64,000 nt of DNA from Punica granatum (lineage: Eukaryota > Streptophyta > Magnoliopsida > Myrtales > Lythraceae). Within the stretch, counting starts at the first letter, position 1. Each line of letters begins with the position of its first letter. A program made the translations under genes and the position numbers. Below, piece by piece: positions 51,514 to 62,352 of this stretch. The notes below the pieces were generated by a model. It saw nothing but the letters and a program-made list of their open reading frames with translations. It was not told where the DNA came from and made no database searches. The DNA lies in assembly GCF_007655135.1 (NCBI RefSeq), contig NC_045132.1, positions 8,556,001 through 8,620,000 of the forward strand, given 5' to 3'.

Positions 51514-53078
51514 ATGGATGAGGAAAACGTCCATGAGGTTTCGAGGGGACTCACACTCAACCAAGCGCAGTTCCTTAGGTTCCAGCAGAGGCAAGACAAG
51601 CTTTCTGCACGACTCGGTCAACTGACCCAAGTTGTTGAGCGAATAGCCTTGGCGCGTGCTCCTCCACAACGTGCACATCCAGTTCCTAAACGGGATGTTC
51701 GAGTGGAAGATGAAGCTGACCAGGAGGATGAACTTCCTGAAGAAAAAGAGCGGCCGGTTCCATAACGGCGGCAAAGGCTCATCGGGAACAATATCAAGCT
51801 GAAGATTCACCAATTCAAAGGCACGAGTTCCCCTGAAGAGTATCTCGAGTAGGTGCAACGAGTTGAAAAGGTCTTTGAGTACCACAAGTACTCTGAATCG
51901 GAAAAGTGTAAGCATGCTGCCCTTGAGTTTATGCTATTCTCTGATGGGAAAGTATAAAAACACAACGAATGAGAGATGGCGAGAATGAGATTCGTAGTTG
52001 GTGGGAAATGAAAAGACTTATGCATAGAAGATTTGTGCTTTGAGTACTACAAGCAACAGCTTTATTTTTAATTGCAAAGTATTAGGCAGTGTGGTATGTC
52101 CGTAGAAGATTATATTAAGGAATTCAAGCTACTGACCATGGGATGTGAGCTGCGTGAGTCTCAAGAGACGACCATTGTGCGTTTCTTAGGTGGTCTAAAC
52201 AAAGAGATTGCGGATATGATCGAATGGCAACCTTTTCTATCCCTAGAGGATGTTATAAAGCTGGCCATTAAGGTACGAAGGCAGCAGAAACATGGCCAAC
52301 GAACTACGCCAAGAGTGTTCAACTTGAATCCAGTGATTGTTGGATCCATACCCCAAGGGTCAACCTCAAGGTGGAATGAGCCACGAAAGGAAGTTAAGGG
52401 CTCGCTCAAGTCTCAAGCTAAGTCGGCCAAAGTGAAGGAGCAGGAGGTCGATCCATAACCCCCTGTTTGGTGTTAAGACATTAAGTGCCTTGAATTTCAT
52501 GGATTTGGACACTTTACCTCCGAATTCCCCAATTGGCGAGAAGTGACCATCCAAAACCCTCACGCTGTCGAAAGTGAAGTTGAAGAGGCCGTTGTAGATG
52601 TTTGTGTAGTTACGAGTAAGGAGAAAGTGGAATATGCTAATGAGGGTGAGAAGCTCAAGGCTCAGCAAGTCGTAAGTTCGGAATCAAAGTTGGAAGAACA
52701 GCGGGAGTGCTTGGAGAACAATCCGAAGGTACCGATGTCAAACTCTCCAAAGCAAGTCTTAAAGGAGCCCATTTTAAGCTCAGCCTAAGAGGAACTTCGG
52801 GAAGAATTTGCTATTGAAGATCTATCGATGGTATTTAATCAAGTGAAACCTGAGCTACTTGAAGCGCACATGACTCCGCTGAGGAAGGGGCAATCCAGCC
52901 AGAGAGTTGATCGGCGAGGAAGAACAGAGAATCTAATCTATGAGGAATTACAAGAGAGAGTTCGTACAAAAAAGTTGGTCATTAAGTGGCAAGCTAAAAA
53001 GAACCGAAGCGCACACATGAAGACCAGGAGAAGATCGACGAAGACTCGAGAACGCGTCTTTTTCCAACCGAGAAGGGA
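51514..53078 (+). pseudogene. Gag-only internal ORF with stops
   Basis: One frame throughout (51514 onward), broken by stops near 51763, 51850, 51955 and 52456. N-terminal LTLNQAQFLRFQQRQDKLSA and LGQLTQVVERIALA form a short helix. The gag domain has KLKIHQFKGTSSPEEYLE, VEKVFEYHKYSESEKCKHAA, then GMSVEDYIKEFKLLTMGCEL, ETTIVRFLGGLNKEIADMIE. A degenerate zinc knuckle is near 52487 (IKCLEFHGFGHFTSEFPN), with several Cys lost. After it come Glu-rich stretches. No protease, RT or integrase exists before LTR3. The internal region is only 1.66 kb, like the TR-GAG type of non-autonomous elements. Purine-rich GAGAAGGGA precedes LTR3. Confidence 0.82.
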
Positions 53079-53633
53079 TGATGTGCTTCAGATTGCAGCT
53101 CAACATGTATTCGAATTTTCGGGACCACACACACACATTCTAGAATACTCTAGAACCAGAATTTAGCTTAATTAGATATTAAGTTTCATATATTGCTATA
53201 ATATAGTTTCTCTTAATTAGATATTATTTCCTATATTAGCTTGAGTCAGGATGGTCTTAAGTTTCATATTTCAAATTATTACATTACTCGATTTTATGAA
53301 AGTAATTTAGAGGAGATTAGATATCAGTTTCCTATTTTAGAGTCAAGGGGTGTGTCTTCCCTCTATATAAATATGCACCTGTTGTAAGAGAAGAAGATCA
53401 GAGACGAATTTGATGAATATTTTGAATGAAATTGCCTAGAGCGTTTCCTCTCTTTTTTTATATGAACAAGTTCCTTGTTTAGTGGCTAAAATCCCGATTT
53501 TTATCGTTCATCCTTGAGCGTGGCGAATCAACCCGACTTTTCTTACTCGTGGCGAGTCATCTTATCGAGTAAGTTTTGTTGGTTTTACCCTCCTCCCTTC
53601 TTTCTTACCTAGTTTTGGTTCGTGAGCCTATCA
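53079..53633 (+). repeat. LTR3
   Basis: Close to LTR2; begins TGATGTGCTTCAGATTGCAG, ends GCCTATCA. TATA box near 53364. Confidence 0.9.
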
Positions 53634-53641
53634 TTTGGATG

Positions 53642-54230
53642 ATGTGCTTCAGATTTCAGCCTTTGTCCTTCTCAACAAGCCCATGCCCAAAGAAGCATAT
53701 CAATGAAATATTATCGTGATGTGGAAAAGAAAGATGATATGTCTCGATCTATAAAATTATGAATAATATAATCTTAATCAGGTAGTTTTTTTTTATTTAG
53801 GTAGAAAGATATTTGGAATTAGATATTACTTCCTATTTTAGTTTGTGTCTAGAGTTCTTAAGTTTTCTGTTTCATATTATTACCTTATTCTATTTTAGGA
53901 AAGTAATCTAGAGGAAATTAGATATCAGTTTCATATTCTAGAGTCAATGGGGTGTCTTCCCTCTATATAAATATGCGCTTTATTGTAAGAGAACATGAGA
54001 GTCAATGAATGAATATTTTTGAATGAAATTGCTTGGAGTGTTTCTTCTCTTTTCTTATCTAAACAAGTTCCTTGTTTAGTGACAAAAACCCCGATTCTTA
54101 TCGTTCATCCTTGAGCGTGGCGAATCAAAATGACTTGTGTTACTTGTGGCGAGTTATATTATCGAGTGAGTTTAGTTGGTTCTACCCTCCACCCTTCTTT
54201 CTTATCAAGTTCTGGTTCGCGAGCCCATCA
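53642..54230 (+). repeat. LTR4 with replaced 5' part
   Basis: Begins TGATGTGCTTCAGATTTCAG, but about 53661-53815 is unrelated to the other LTRs (CAACAAGCCCATGCCC); from 53820 it follows LTR1. TATA box near 53967. Ends GCCCATCA. Confidence 0.82.
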
Positions 54231-57169
54231 ATTATTCATAGCCCTTTATTAGTTATTAGACGAATAAGCTCGCGTGTATGCACTGGCTAGAATTGTTGGA
54301 ATAATTACCAAAACTAAAAGAACGGGCCTGCGCATAATGGTAGAGATGATCAATAGAATTACTATTATAATCTTATAAAAATGATTTTTATCTTCATTAC
54401 TATATTAAACATTCTAGTTGACTAATATTATATCTTTTCCTGAAAATTTAATATTAATATTTTCATGCAAGTGCCTTAACCAAAATGTAAATAACCTAGC
54501 AAAATATGACAAGTTTAATAGATTTATTATATTGATCTTTTCATCTTCCATGATCGCAAATAATTTCGGTTTCGTAAAGCGGCGTGGCAACATAACATTG
54601 TACCACTTGTGACATGACTATTGGCGGTTAGATGAAAGGTCATGCAAGGAGAAGCTCCTTTGTCTTACATTTGGCGCTTCCCGATGCTTTGACCTGCTTT
54701 TAGTATTTTATATAAATACGGATTATTCTTATAACTTCTTAAAGTATGACCGCTATATAAATAATTTGTTTATTTACTCTCCTATAACTTATAGTATTTT
54801 ATGGATGCAATCTCTCCTTAATTTGTTGAGTGATCTTAGTACTCAAATCCGCTTTAAGAGCATAACAATTCTCTTTAACTCAAAAAATCCTTAGATGAAT
54901 GATATTTTATTTCATACATCCAACAAAAAAAAATAACCGATATACAAGATATTTCATATATTACATGATTATATATTCTTAAACAGTTCATCAGTTGAAT
55001 AAAAATTTTGGTCCCTACTTGATATAAAATTATCTCCCTCTAATCTATATACAATATAATTTACTTAATTAACTCCAGATGATTATGAGACTTATGATTC
55101 CAACATATTTTAATTTCTACAGTTAAGGAAGACCTTTTCTGCTCAAAGTCTCCTCACTATCAGAGATTGTAGAGCTAAAAAATAGTTTCTTTTTTTGGAA
55201 CACGTTACTTTATTAAGTCTCCTATAATCAAATTTGATTACCACCAAGTGAAACGGGCTTTGTCTTCCAAAGGAGAGGTCAAGGGGTTGAAACTTAACTT
55301 AAGTACGAAAGCGCTTACGTTAGTAGACCCTTATCCTCAACCCTAAGGGAGCTATTCCGGTCCACCGTGCGCTTTGGTGGGGTCATGGTGACTTTAGTGG
55401 ATTGATGTCTCATCGAGTCCTTTATCCATTCAAGCGAATGGAACATTTCATGACGGGTGTGAAGCTCCTAGTCTCTAAAGGGGGATTGTTACACTGCTCT
55501 CCCCTTCCCAGCCTTTTATTCAGCAAAAAAAATAATAATAAAATTTGATTTATCATGAATTATCTTAAATATATATTTTATGACTTTTCATAAGTTTGAA
55601 TCTTTTCGGCTTCTAGAGTCGAGTTAGCATCACGATACCATGCCAATTGACACATCCTCATTCGTGGTGACACGAGAGGTCTTGTAACCAGAGACATGCT
55701 TCATCCTCCGTGGATCATTCCGATGCATCTGTCTAACATTTTATTATTTTATATAGATATAGACTAGGATTTTTTTTTATCGTATTAGCCTTATGGGTCC
55801 CTTGAAATCAAGGAAAAAAAACCACCACCAACAACAAAGTGATATGCCTCGGTCGATCTCATGCCTATTCCAATTCAATTGAGTAGGAAATTTTGCCTTT
55901 TCCTTACTGTCCGGCTCAATCTCCGCCTTAAGTGGCCTCCAAGTAATATCCTGGACTCCATGTTTTTGTCCAGCTCACCTTCTGGGTACTAGGCCAAGCC
56001 CATTCAATTCTATACGCAATTCAATTAAATTTATGACCTTTAATTGATTAATTAACTAATTGATACCCGCTTGTTGTGTGATAGTTTTTTTTTTGGTTAA
56101 TTTCTATAGGATCAAAAGTAGCAATTAGATCATATGACATACAAAAAAATATAGATATGAAGAAAAACTAGGTTAAAATTACATATTTTACAAGTAGACC
56201 TAAAAAATAATAGAAATCGTAAGTGTGAACAAATGTGTAATTTTGCTTACTAGAATTACGAATAACATTAATTGTGTAATATAAATTCAATAGGGTTGGC
56301 CTGATGATTACCAAAGCAACTTCAACGGTAAAAATCTAAGTTTTTGTGTCTTGTATTTATAGGCAAGTGGCACATTGAACTTGAATAATTTCACATAAAT
56401 TGAAGAGTTCTCTCTAATTATCAAAAAAACTTTCAATTTTTCAAGAAACTCAATTATATATTGGTGGCTATGGACAAATTACCAAAGTGCGTCCAATCTG
56501 GCACATGCAAAAATATAATGTAAGTCCATTGAGTTAAAATAAAAAAGTCAATGTAACGTGAAGCTGAGGGTTTGTAATTTCACTTATATGACACTTTTTT
56601 ATCAACATACCCCGACTTTTATATATTTTAATGGTCGTATGCAAACGGGCATTTAAGATTATCGTCAGTCATGTATGAAGGAGAATACTGAATGACAGAT
56701 AATGAACTCCGAATGAAGGAGAATACTGAATGATAGATAATGAACTCGGTCATCTATCAAAATTAACTTCTGGACACATGATTATGAAGATGGCAAATTT
56801 TCAGGACATATGATCTCAGTATATAGTCTTCACAATTATGAATTTCCTGAACTTATCTATCTAGTTAACTTGGAGAGCATTTTTTTTCCTTAAAATATTT
56901 TGTATCTTTGGGGGCTTTTCGAAGCCCCGCAGGAAAAAAAAAAAGGATAATAAGGGGATTATGGGAGTGTGAATCGAGCGAGGCATCTGGCGTTCCGCCA
57001 GCGGAACATTTCCACCCCACACCTGAACCGTGAGATTTGGCATTTTGATCTTGGCCGTCCATGCAAGCAACCAATTGATCCGGTGGCTAGTTAATTTGAT
57101 ATATATATATATACACACATATATATTTAATTCATAAAGCTACTCGAGGAAGCTTCTAAACAAAATTAA
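54231..57169. other. Intergenic, no gene seen
   Basis: AT-rich. A block of more balanced composition at 55200-55510 has no coding frame. A tandem duplication of about 37 bases (GAAGGAGAATACTGAATGA, AGATAATGAACTC) lies at 56677-56750. TA/CA microsatellite at 57098-57125, which may be the TATA region of the following unit. Confidence 0.55.
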
Positions 57170-58918
57170 AGAAATATAGAAGACAAAACCACCTCCCTCT
57201 TCTTTGTCTCTCTACTGTTGGCTCCTCCATCCTCTATAGCCCTCTCGCTGCCATCGAGCTCCAGTGAGTTTCCCATCCCCGGCGAACTCGACCTGACCCC
57301 ATCAATGCCCCAGGCCCTCCATCCAGCTCATTTCACAGCCACCAAGCCATGCCCGAGCTCCCAGCCGCGCGAGCTCTCTCAGCCGTTATTCTAGCTGCAC
57401 CGTACCTTATTCATCTCTTCCATTCTTGGTCCGAATGTAGCTTGGCTCCTTTCTCCCCTAAGCGCCAGCGACCAGCAATGCTACCTTGGCCCTAAATCCT
57501 TCCTACCGAAAACGGCTATGTCAGGCTTCTCTACTTACTGATCTTATCACAGGTCAGTAAATAGCGCTAAGTGAGCTTCTTGACCCCCTAACGTGGTTGA
57601 TTGTACATGGCTAAGCATTGGAATGATTCTTTGGATGATTAGGATTTTTTGGATGATTAGGATGTTTCAGCTTGGTTTTCATGGCTTGAGGTTAAGCTTA
57701 AACTGTGGGGTGAGATATGTTGTGTTTCTTTGATCGTTTTGCAAATGCTTAACTTGGTTTGGATGATTTACGATGAGTTTAAGTCGATGGTTGAGTTGCT
57801 TGACAATTCTTTGCCCGATTTGTGATTGTTTGACATGATTTTGAGGGCTTAAAAGTTGTGCTTAAATGTGTGGCTTAGGTGAATGGTGATGGAGAATTCT
57901 ATTTACTTGTGTTTTGATGATTGAGAATGGATGACAGGCGGAGGGATGGCTGAGGAGTGGGATGGCCATTCGTAGACTTGATTTCACGGTGAGTTATTGC
58001 ATTTTTGCTTTACTCGGTAATTAAACTCATTGTTTTGTTTTTCTTGCTTTTGATCTCAGTTATGGAGCATTTCTCTTGTTGTTAGACTTATCGGGTACTT
58101 TTGAAATTAATATTTCAATTATATGCATAGTGAGAAAAACTAAATTAAATTGGATGATGTGCAGTGTGTCAAAGTTTATAATGAATATTCCTTAAGGATG
58201 TATTTTTAATTGTAATTTGAGTGATTCAAGATATAGTTTATTTAGGGTTGTGAATGGTTCATTATCATACGTACTTTTCTTTAAATTATGAATATAAGTC
58301 ATTGGAGGAATTGAGTTGGACTGATGTTTTCCCATAGGTTAGAAGATCGTTGTTTGCATTTAATAAATAATATTTTTCTAGTGATGAATTTAAATTAGTT
58401 GTCGGTGGGATTGCGATGATTTATACGTAGTTTGCTATTGTGCTATTTTTTTAAAGAATTACAAAGTTATCTTAAATGAAAACATAATGATTTGTTTCTC
58501 TTTCTTTTTTTTTATGTTTTTTTGGAGGTAGAACATTCAAAAGGAAGTGGTATTGCTTTTTCTTTAGTTTGTTAATTTCCAACATGTCAATTGTAAAGCA
58601 ATATATGTCTATTGAAACCTAGGTTATGAAAATGTTAAGCCTATTCTATTGGTTGAGTCGATAACGTCTTCAGAGATATTCTTCTCGGAAGAGCTTCTCC
58701 GTAATGGTTTATGGTTATTTTGAAGTGAAATGTTTGCCAGACGAGCTTGAAATGGGTTGATTAAACACGACTAATTTAGGGTGGTAAAGAGCTTATCATT
58801 GAGCATATTTTATTAGTTTGCAAATCAAATTGAATCATTTGCATAGGGAAATTAAGTTGAAAAGAAATATAATGGGAGAATTTACGTTAAATTTAAATAA
58901 TTGAACACATACTTTATT

Positions 58919-59560
58919 GGAAAAATAACCTAATGTATCACAACCTTTACATGTTATCTTAGTTTTATCCCAACGTTGATTTTTTTCTGAGGTATCATAA
59001 CCGTAATAGTTTGGTGTCAAACCTATCCCACTGTAAACATTTTGTCCATTCTTTACGAAAATGCAGACGTGGCGCGTTAATTGCTTAATAGCCCTGACGT
59101 GGAGAGTGTATCGGTCCCAATACAAGGAAAAAATAACACTATGTATCCCAATCTTTTAATATTTTCTCAATTTTATCCCAACCTTTTTGTTTTCTATCAA
59201 TTTTATCCCAATCTTTTCATAATTTCTCAAATTTATCCCAACATGTTCGGATAATACTGAGAAAACAGTAAAAGACCGGATAAAACTGAGAAACTATCAA
59301 AATGTTGAGATAAAATTTAAAAAGTATCAAAAGGTTAGGAAAAAATTCAAAAACAACAAAAAGGCTGGGACACATAGTGTAATTTTTTTCCTTATATCGG
59401 GACCACACACTCTCCACATCAACATTTCCGTTAAAAATCGACGAATTACGGCGAAGTAGTTTGAAACCAAACCATTAACGTTAGGATACCTAAAAAAAAT
59501 CGATGTTGAGATAAAACTATGACAACATGTAAACATTAGGATATATTGTGCAATTTTTCC
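58919..59560. mobile_element. MULE-type MITE with inner inverted repeat
   Basis: 642 bp with a perfect 9-bp duplication TACTTTATT (58910-58918 and 59561-59569). Outer ends GGAAAAATAACCTAATGTAT and, on the right, ATATATTGTGCAATTTTTCC. A second inverted pair lies inside (59126-59391: GGAAAAAATAACACTATGTA against CACATAGTGTAATTTTTTTC), so a relative has probably inserted into the first near its centre. Frames here are mirror artefacts. Confidence 0.87.
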
Positions 59561-59579
59561 TACTTTATTTAGGGTAATG

Positions 59580-59750
59580 TTAAAATCAAAAAAATTTTAA
59601 CTTTAACTTTAACTCAACACACTACATAACAAAAACACACATTTCCTAAGTCAAAAATTTTAACTTTAACTTTAACTCAACACACTACACAATCATTTAT
59701 CATTTTCCACAATCAAAATCAAAGTTACTTTAACTCTAAAACTAAACGCA
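59580..59750. mobile_element. MITE, copy 3 of 3
   Basis: Contains TTTTAACTTTAACTTTAACT and CAACACACTACATAAC twice (59600 and 59660), then AATCAAAATCAAAGTTACTT and TTAACTCTAAAACTAAACGC, as in the copy at 15-266. The first end is degraded. Confidence 0.7.
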
Positions 59751-60640
59751 CCAGTAGAGTTTATTGTAGTAATTACCTTGTAATTTTGGAAATTAAATTA
59801 AATAATTTGCATTGCAAGGTAAAGTTGGAAAGGACTATAATTGGAGGATCTATCTTGAATTGATATGTTTCAAAAATTTGAAACATTATTGTTTTCATTG
59901 GATATTTATGTATTTAAATTTAATAAAATTGTTATAAAAAAGAAGTTAATAAACATATCAATTTTTTTTGGTTAATTTGGATGTAGAACTTTGAAACAGA
60001 ATTGAGATTGGTTTTTTCTTTAATCTGTTCAGTTCTATTTTGTCAATTAAAATAATAATATAGCCTTAATTAATGTTTATATTATGATAAATTAAAGTGT
60101 AGTATATTGGTTTTACTTCTTCTTTTTTTTTTGCAGTAAATGAGGATCATTTGGTGAGGATTTGTAGTTATTTTGAAGTGAAATTTATGAGTACATTGTG
60201 GATGTTGACCCGTTAGCATTGATGGTAAGATACTGTTATTTGCATTTTGCTTTTCTACTTTGTTAATAGAAATAAAATTGGTATGATAATGCTTGAAAGA
60301 CACAGCTGTATAATGTTCGCAATGCATATCAATGAATAACACATGCATATAATTGTGGAATTTGCATTTGGATGGTCTATCCTTTTTACTAATTGGTTTC
60401 TGGTTTTGCTGTGATTTCAGAATTGCGGTCTTTCTGTAGGTTGGACCGGTGGATCTCCAATTGTTGAGTGAATCGGTTTGGGTTGGTAGGTGTGCTCTGT
60501 TGTGGAGGGTGCATTGCCGTGTCGAGGGAGCTGGCGAGTATGTGAGTTGTGCTTGATAGATTTGAAAGATCGATCCACTATCAGTTGAAGCTGAACGATC
60601 GTGTCAATCTATAGAAGCACCTAAACAGTACGTGCATCAC

Positions 60641-61455
60641 CTAGGAAAATAATGATATTAATATGTATTTTATTTTTGTTGTTGGAGATTGGTCAGACTA
60701 GTATGCTATGTTTGGAGTCGTTAGTGATTTATTGGAATTCACATTTAAGAGTTAAAATAGCAAAATGCTTGCCTAATTAGGACATTGATTTAGGGGTTAG
60801 TAAATGTTACTCATGTAGAAAGAGGATTTAAGTTAGAGCGTAACTTTTATAATTTAAGTATATATTGAAGTAATGCAAAGGTGACGATCAGTTCTCGTGG
60901 ACATTTTTGTCAAGAGAGAAATTGATTTTAGTTAGATCCATAGGTAAATAAAGGGGTAGAGTGTAACTTGAAAATGACTTAGGCAACTAAATTTCTTAAT
61001 TTTGGGGATGTCAGATTAATTCATTTGTTAATATTGACATATGTTAAGTTGATGTTACATGTATTGATGGTGAGGTAGGTGCATTTGATTATATGTATTT
61101 TTGATAGGAATGTTTTCATTTATGTTCGTATTTAAATATGATATGTGTTGATTTTTCGATGAGCATGGCTTAGAGAAATGAGACTATACTGGTATTCCAT
61201 TGTAAGAGTTAGAGTTATAGAATTTTGCAATTAGTTTTAGTAAGTAGAACAATGAGTTGGATTTATTTATATTTGTCAATCAGCTCACGTCGAACGGGAA
61301 AGATATTGTACTTGTTACAGATTTAAGAGTAGCATTTCATTCACTTAAAATATCAATTAGTTTTTAATTTATTTCTTGATAACTTTGAAGTTAATAATGA
61401 ACATAAACCATTTATTAGCATGGAGAGGGAGGTATGGTCAAGAGACCGGTATTTA
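60641..61455. other. Intergenic, no gene seen
   Basis: AT-rich, no coding frame or repeat that I recognise. Confidence 0.55.
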
Positions 61456-61495
61456 CTAGTGTATTAGCACGTGCGTTGCACGTTGCGTGTGCTTA
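61456..61495 (-). mobile_element. Helitron-like 3' end
   Basis: On the minus strand: ACGTGCAACGCACGT hairpin, then GCTAATACA and CTAG (61456-61459), followed by T. This is the layout of a Helitron terminus (hairpin, about 10 bases, CTRR, insertion before T). The element would extend to the right; its TC start was not found, so its length is unknown. No Rep/helicase gene visible. Confidence 0.55.
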
Positions 61496-61589
61496 TCGTA
61501 TTCCTTGAGGTAACATATATTAGTGGGGATAGACTATGAATTGTGTATATTGTTGTATTTGATGCACCATTATATATTTTATAGTTAAT

Positions 61590-61765
61590 TTCATCGTGCA
61601 ACACGATATTTTGAAAATTTTTACCACAGAGCATATATAATCATAATTTCCTCAAATCGCTCGATATTTTTGAAATTTTTTTCATAGCATAGCATGAAAA
61701 GCAATAATTTCATCGTATAGCACAAAATTTCGAAAAAATTTCATGGCATAGCACGATTTTAATTT
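61590..61765. repeat. Degenerate short tandem repeats
   Basis: About three to four units of 50-55 bases with AATTTCATCGT, GCACGATATTTTGAAA and TTTCATAGCATAGCA variants. Confidence 0.55.
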
Positions 61766-61774
61766 TTTGTCAAT

Positions 61775-62352
61775 GACCTTTGCATTGACTAGCAATAACG
61801 AGAGTTCAACAAGATAAATAGGCCAATGTCAATTAAGTTATTACATCTTATACATTAGTTATCTCTCTAAGTGATATCAATAGTGATAACCACGGTTCAA
61901 TTGGTGATAGGGCCAATTTCGATTAAGTTATCACATATTATGCATTGGTTATCATTAAGCAAAGTAAATAGCGATAACGCGAGTTCAACAAGTGATAACT
62001 TGGCTAATTTGAACTAAGTTATCATAAATTACACATTTGTTTATCTCCATATTAAATAGTGATAAAGCGAGTATAACAACTAATAATTAGGTCAAGTTGA
62101 ACTAATTTATCACATACTACACATTAGCTATCTTGAAGTAAAGTATATAGTAATAATGACAGTTTAACTAGTGATAAGTAGGCCAATTTGAACTACGTTA
62201 TCACGGATTCCACATTGGTTTTCTCTATGTTACTTAAACAGTGATAACAAGAGTTCAATAAGTGATAAGTAAGCCAATTGAACTATGTTATTACATATTA
62301 CATATTATTTATGTCTAAGTTATGAAAATAGTGATAACCACGGTTCCCTTCT
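61775..62352. repeat. Minisatellite, about 88-90-bp units, six to seven copies
   Basis: Each unit carries ATAGTGATAAC, then AGTTCAACAAGTGATAA, GGCCAATTTGAACTAAGTTA and TCACATATTACACATTGGTT with substitutions. It ends just before the CT-rich leader of the LINE ORF. Confidence 0.85.

Larger units (their letters stand above)
50309..54230 (+). mobile_element. Array of four LTRs around a gag-only Gypsy-type internal region
   Basis: LTR1 (50309-50861), LTR2 (50862-51414), internal 51415-53078, LTR3 (53079-53633), LTR4 (53642-54230). Outer flanks are ATTAC (50304-50308) and ATTAT (54231-54235), a plausible near-perfect 5-bp target duplication. LTR1 and LTR4 resemble each other more (GATCCCATCGA and GAGCCCATCA ends; CTTATCAAGTTCTGGTTCG), and LTR2 and LTR3 resemble each other (GAGCCTATCA; CGAATCAACCCGAC). 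A short TTTGG after LTR3 equals the start of the primer-site zone after LTR2. The array could have arisen by unequal recombination or by nesting. Confidence 0.85.
57170..60640 (+). ncRNA. Possible spliced non-coding transcription unit
   Basis: A CT-rich, leader-like block (57170-57552) ends in a donor-like CAG|GTCAGT. Further plausible exons: 57938-57988 (GACAG|G ... CACG|GTGAGT), 60137-60224 (TTTTTTTTTTGCAG|T ... GATG|GTAAGA) and 60421-about 60640 (GTGATTTCAG|A ...). Introns are AT-rich, as in plants, and the second carries a MULE MITE and a MITE. No exon or combination gives a long ORF; the longest from an ATG in the first block is 29 codons. The sequences at 58500-58760 and 59940-60200 also look like an old duplication (TTATTTTGAAGTGAAAT shared). 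No known gene recognised. Could be a lncRNA, a pseudogene or chance. Confidence 0.28.

Noticed and set aside
58835..59536. Minus-strand ORFs of 66-96 codons
   Set aside because: They fall in the inverted repeats of a MULE MITE and have no family resemblance.
61775..62352. CRISPR-like array of repeats
   Set aside because: Units are contiguous degenerate 90-mers without unique spacers, in a plant nuclear context.
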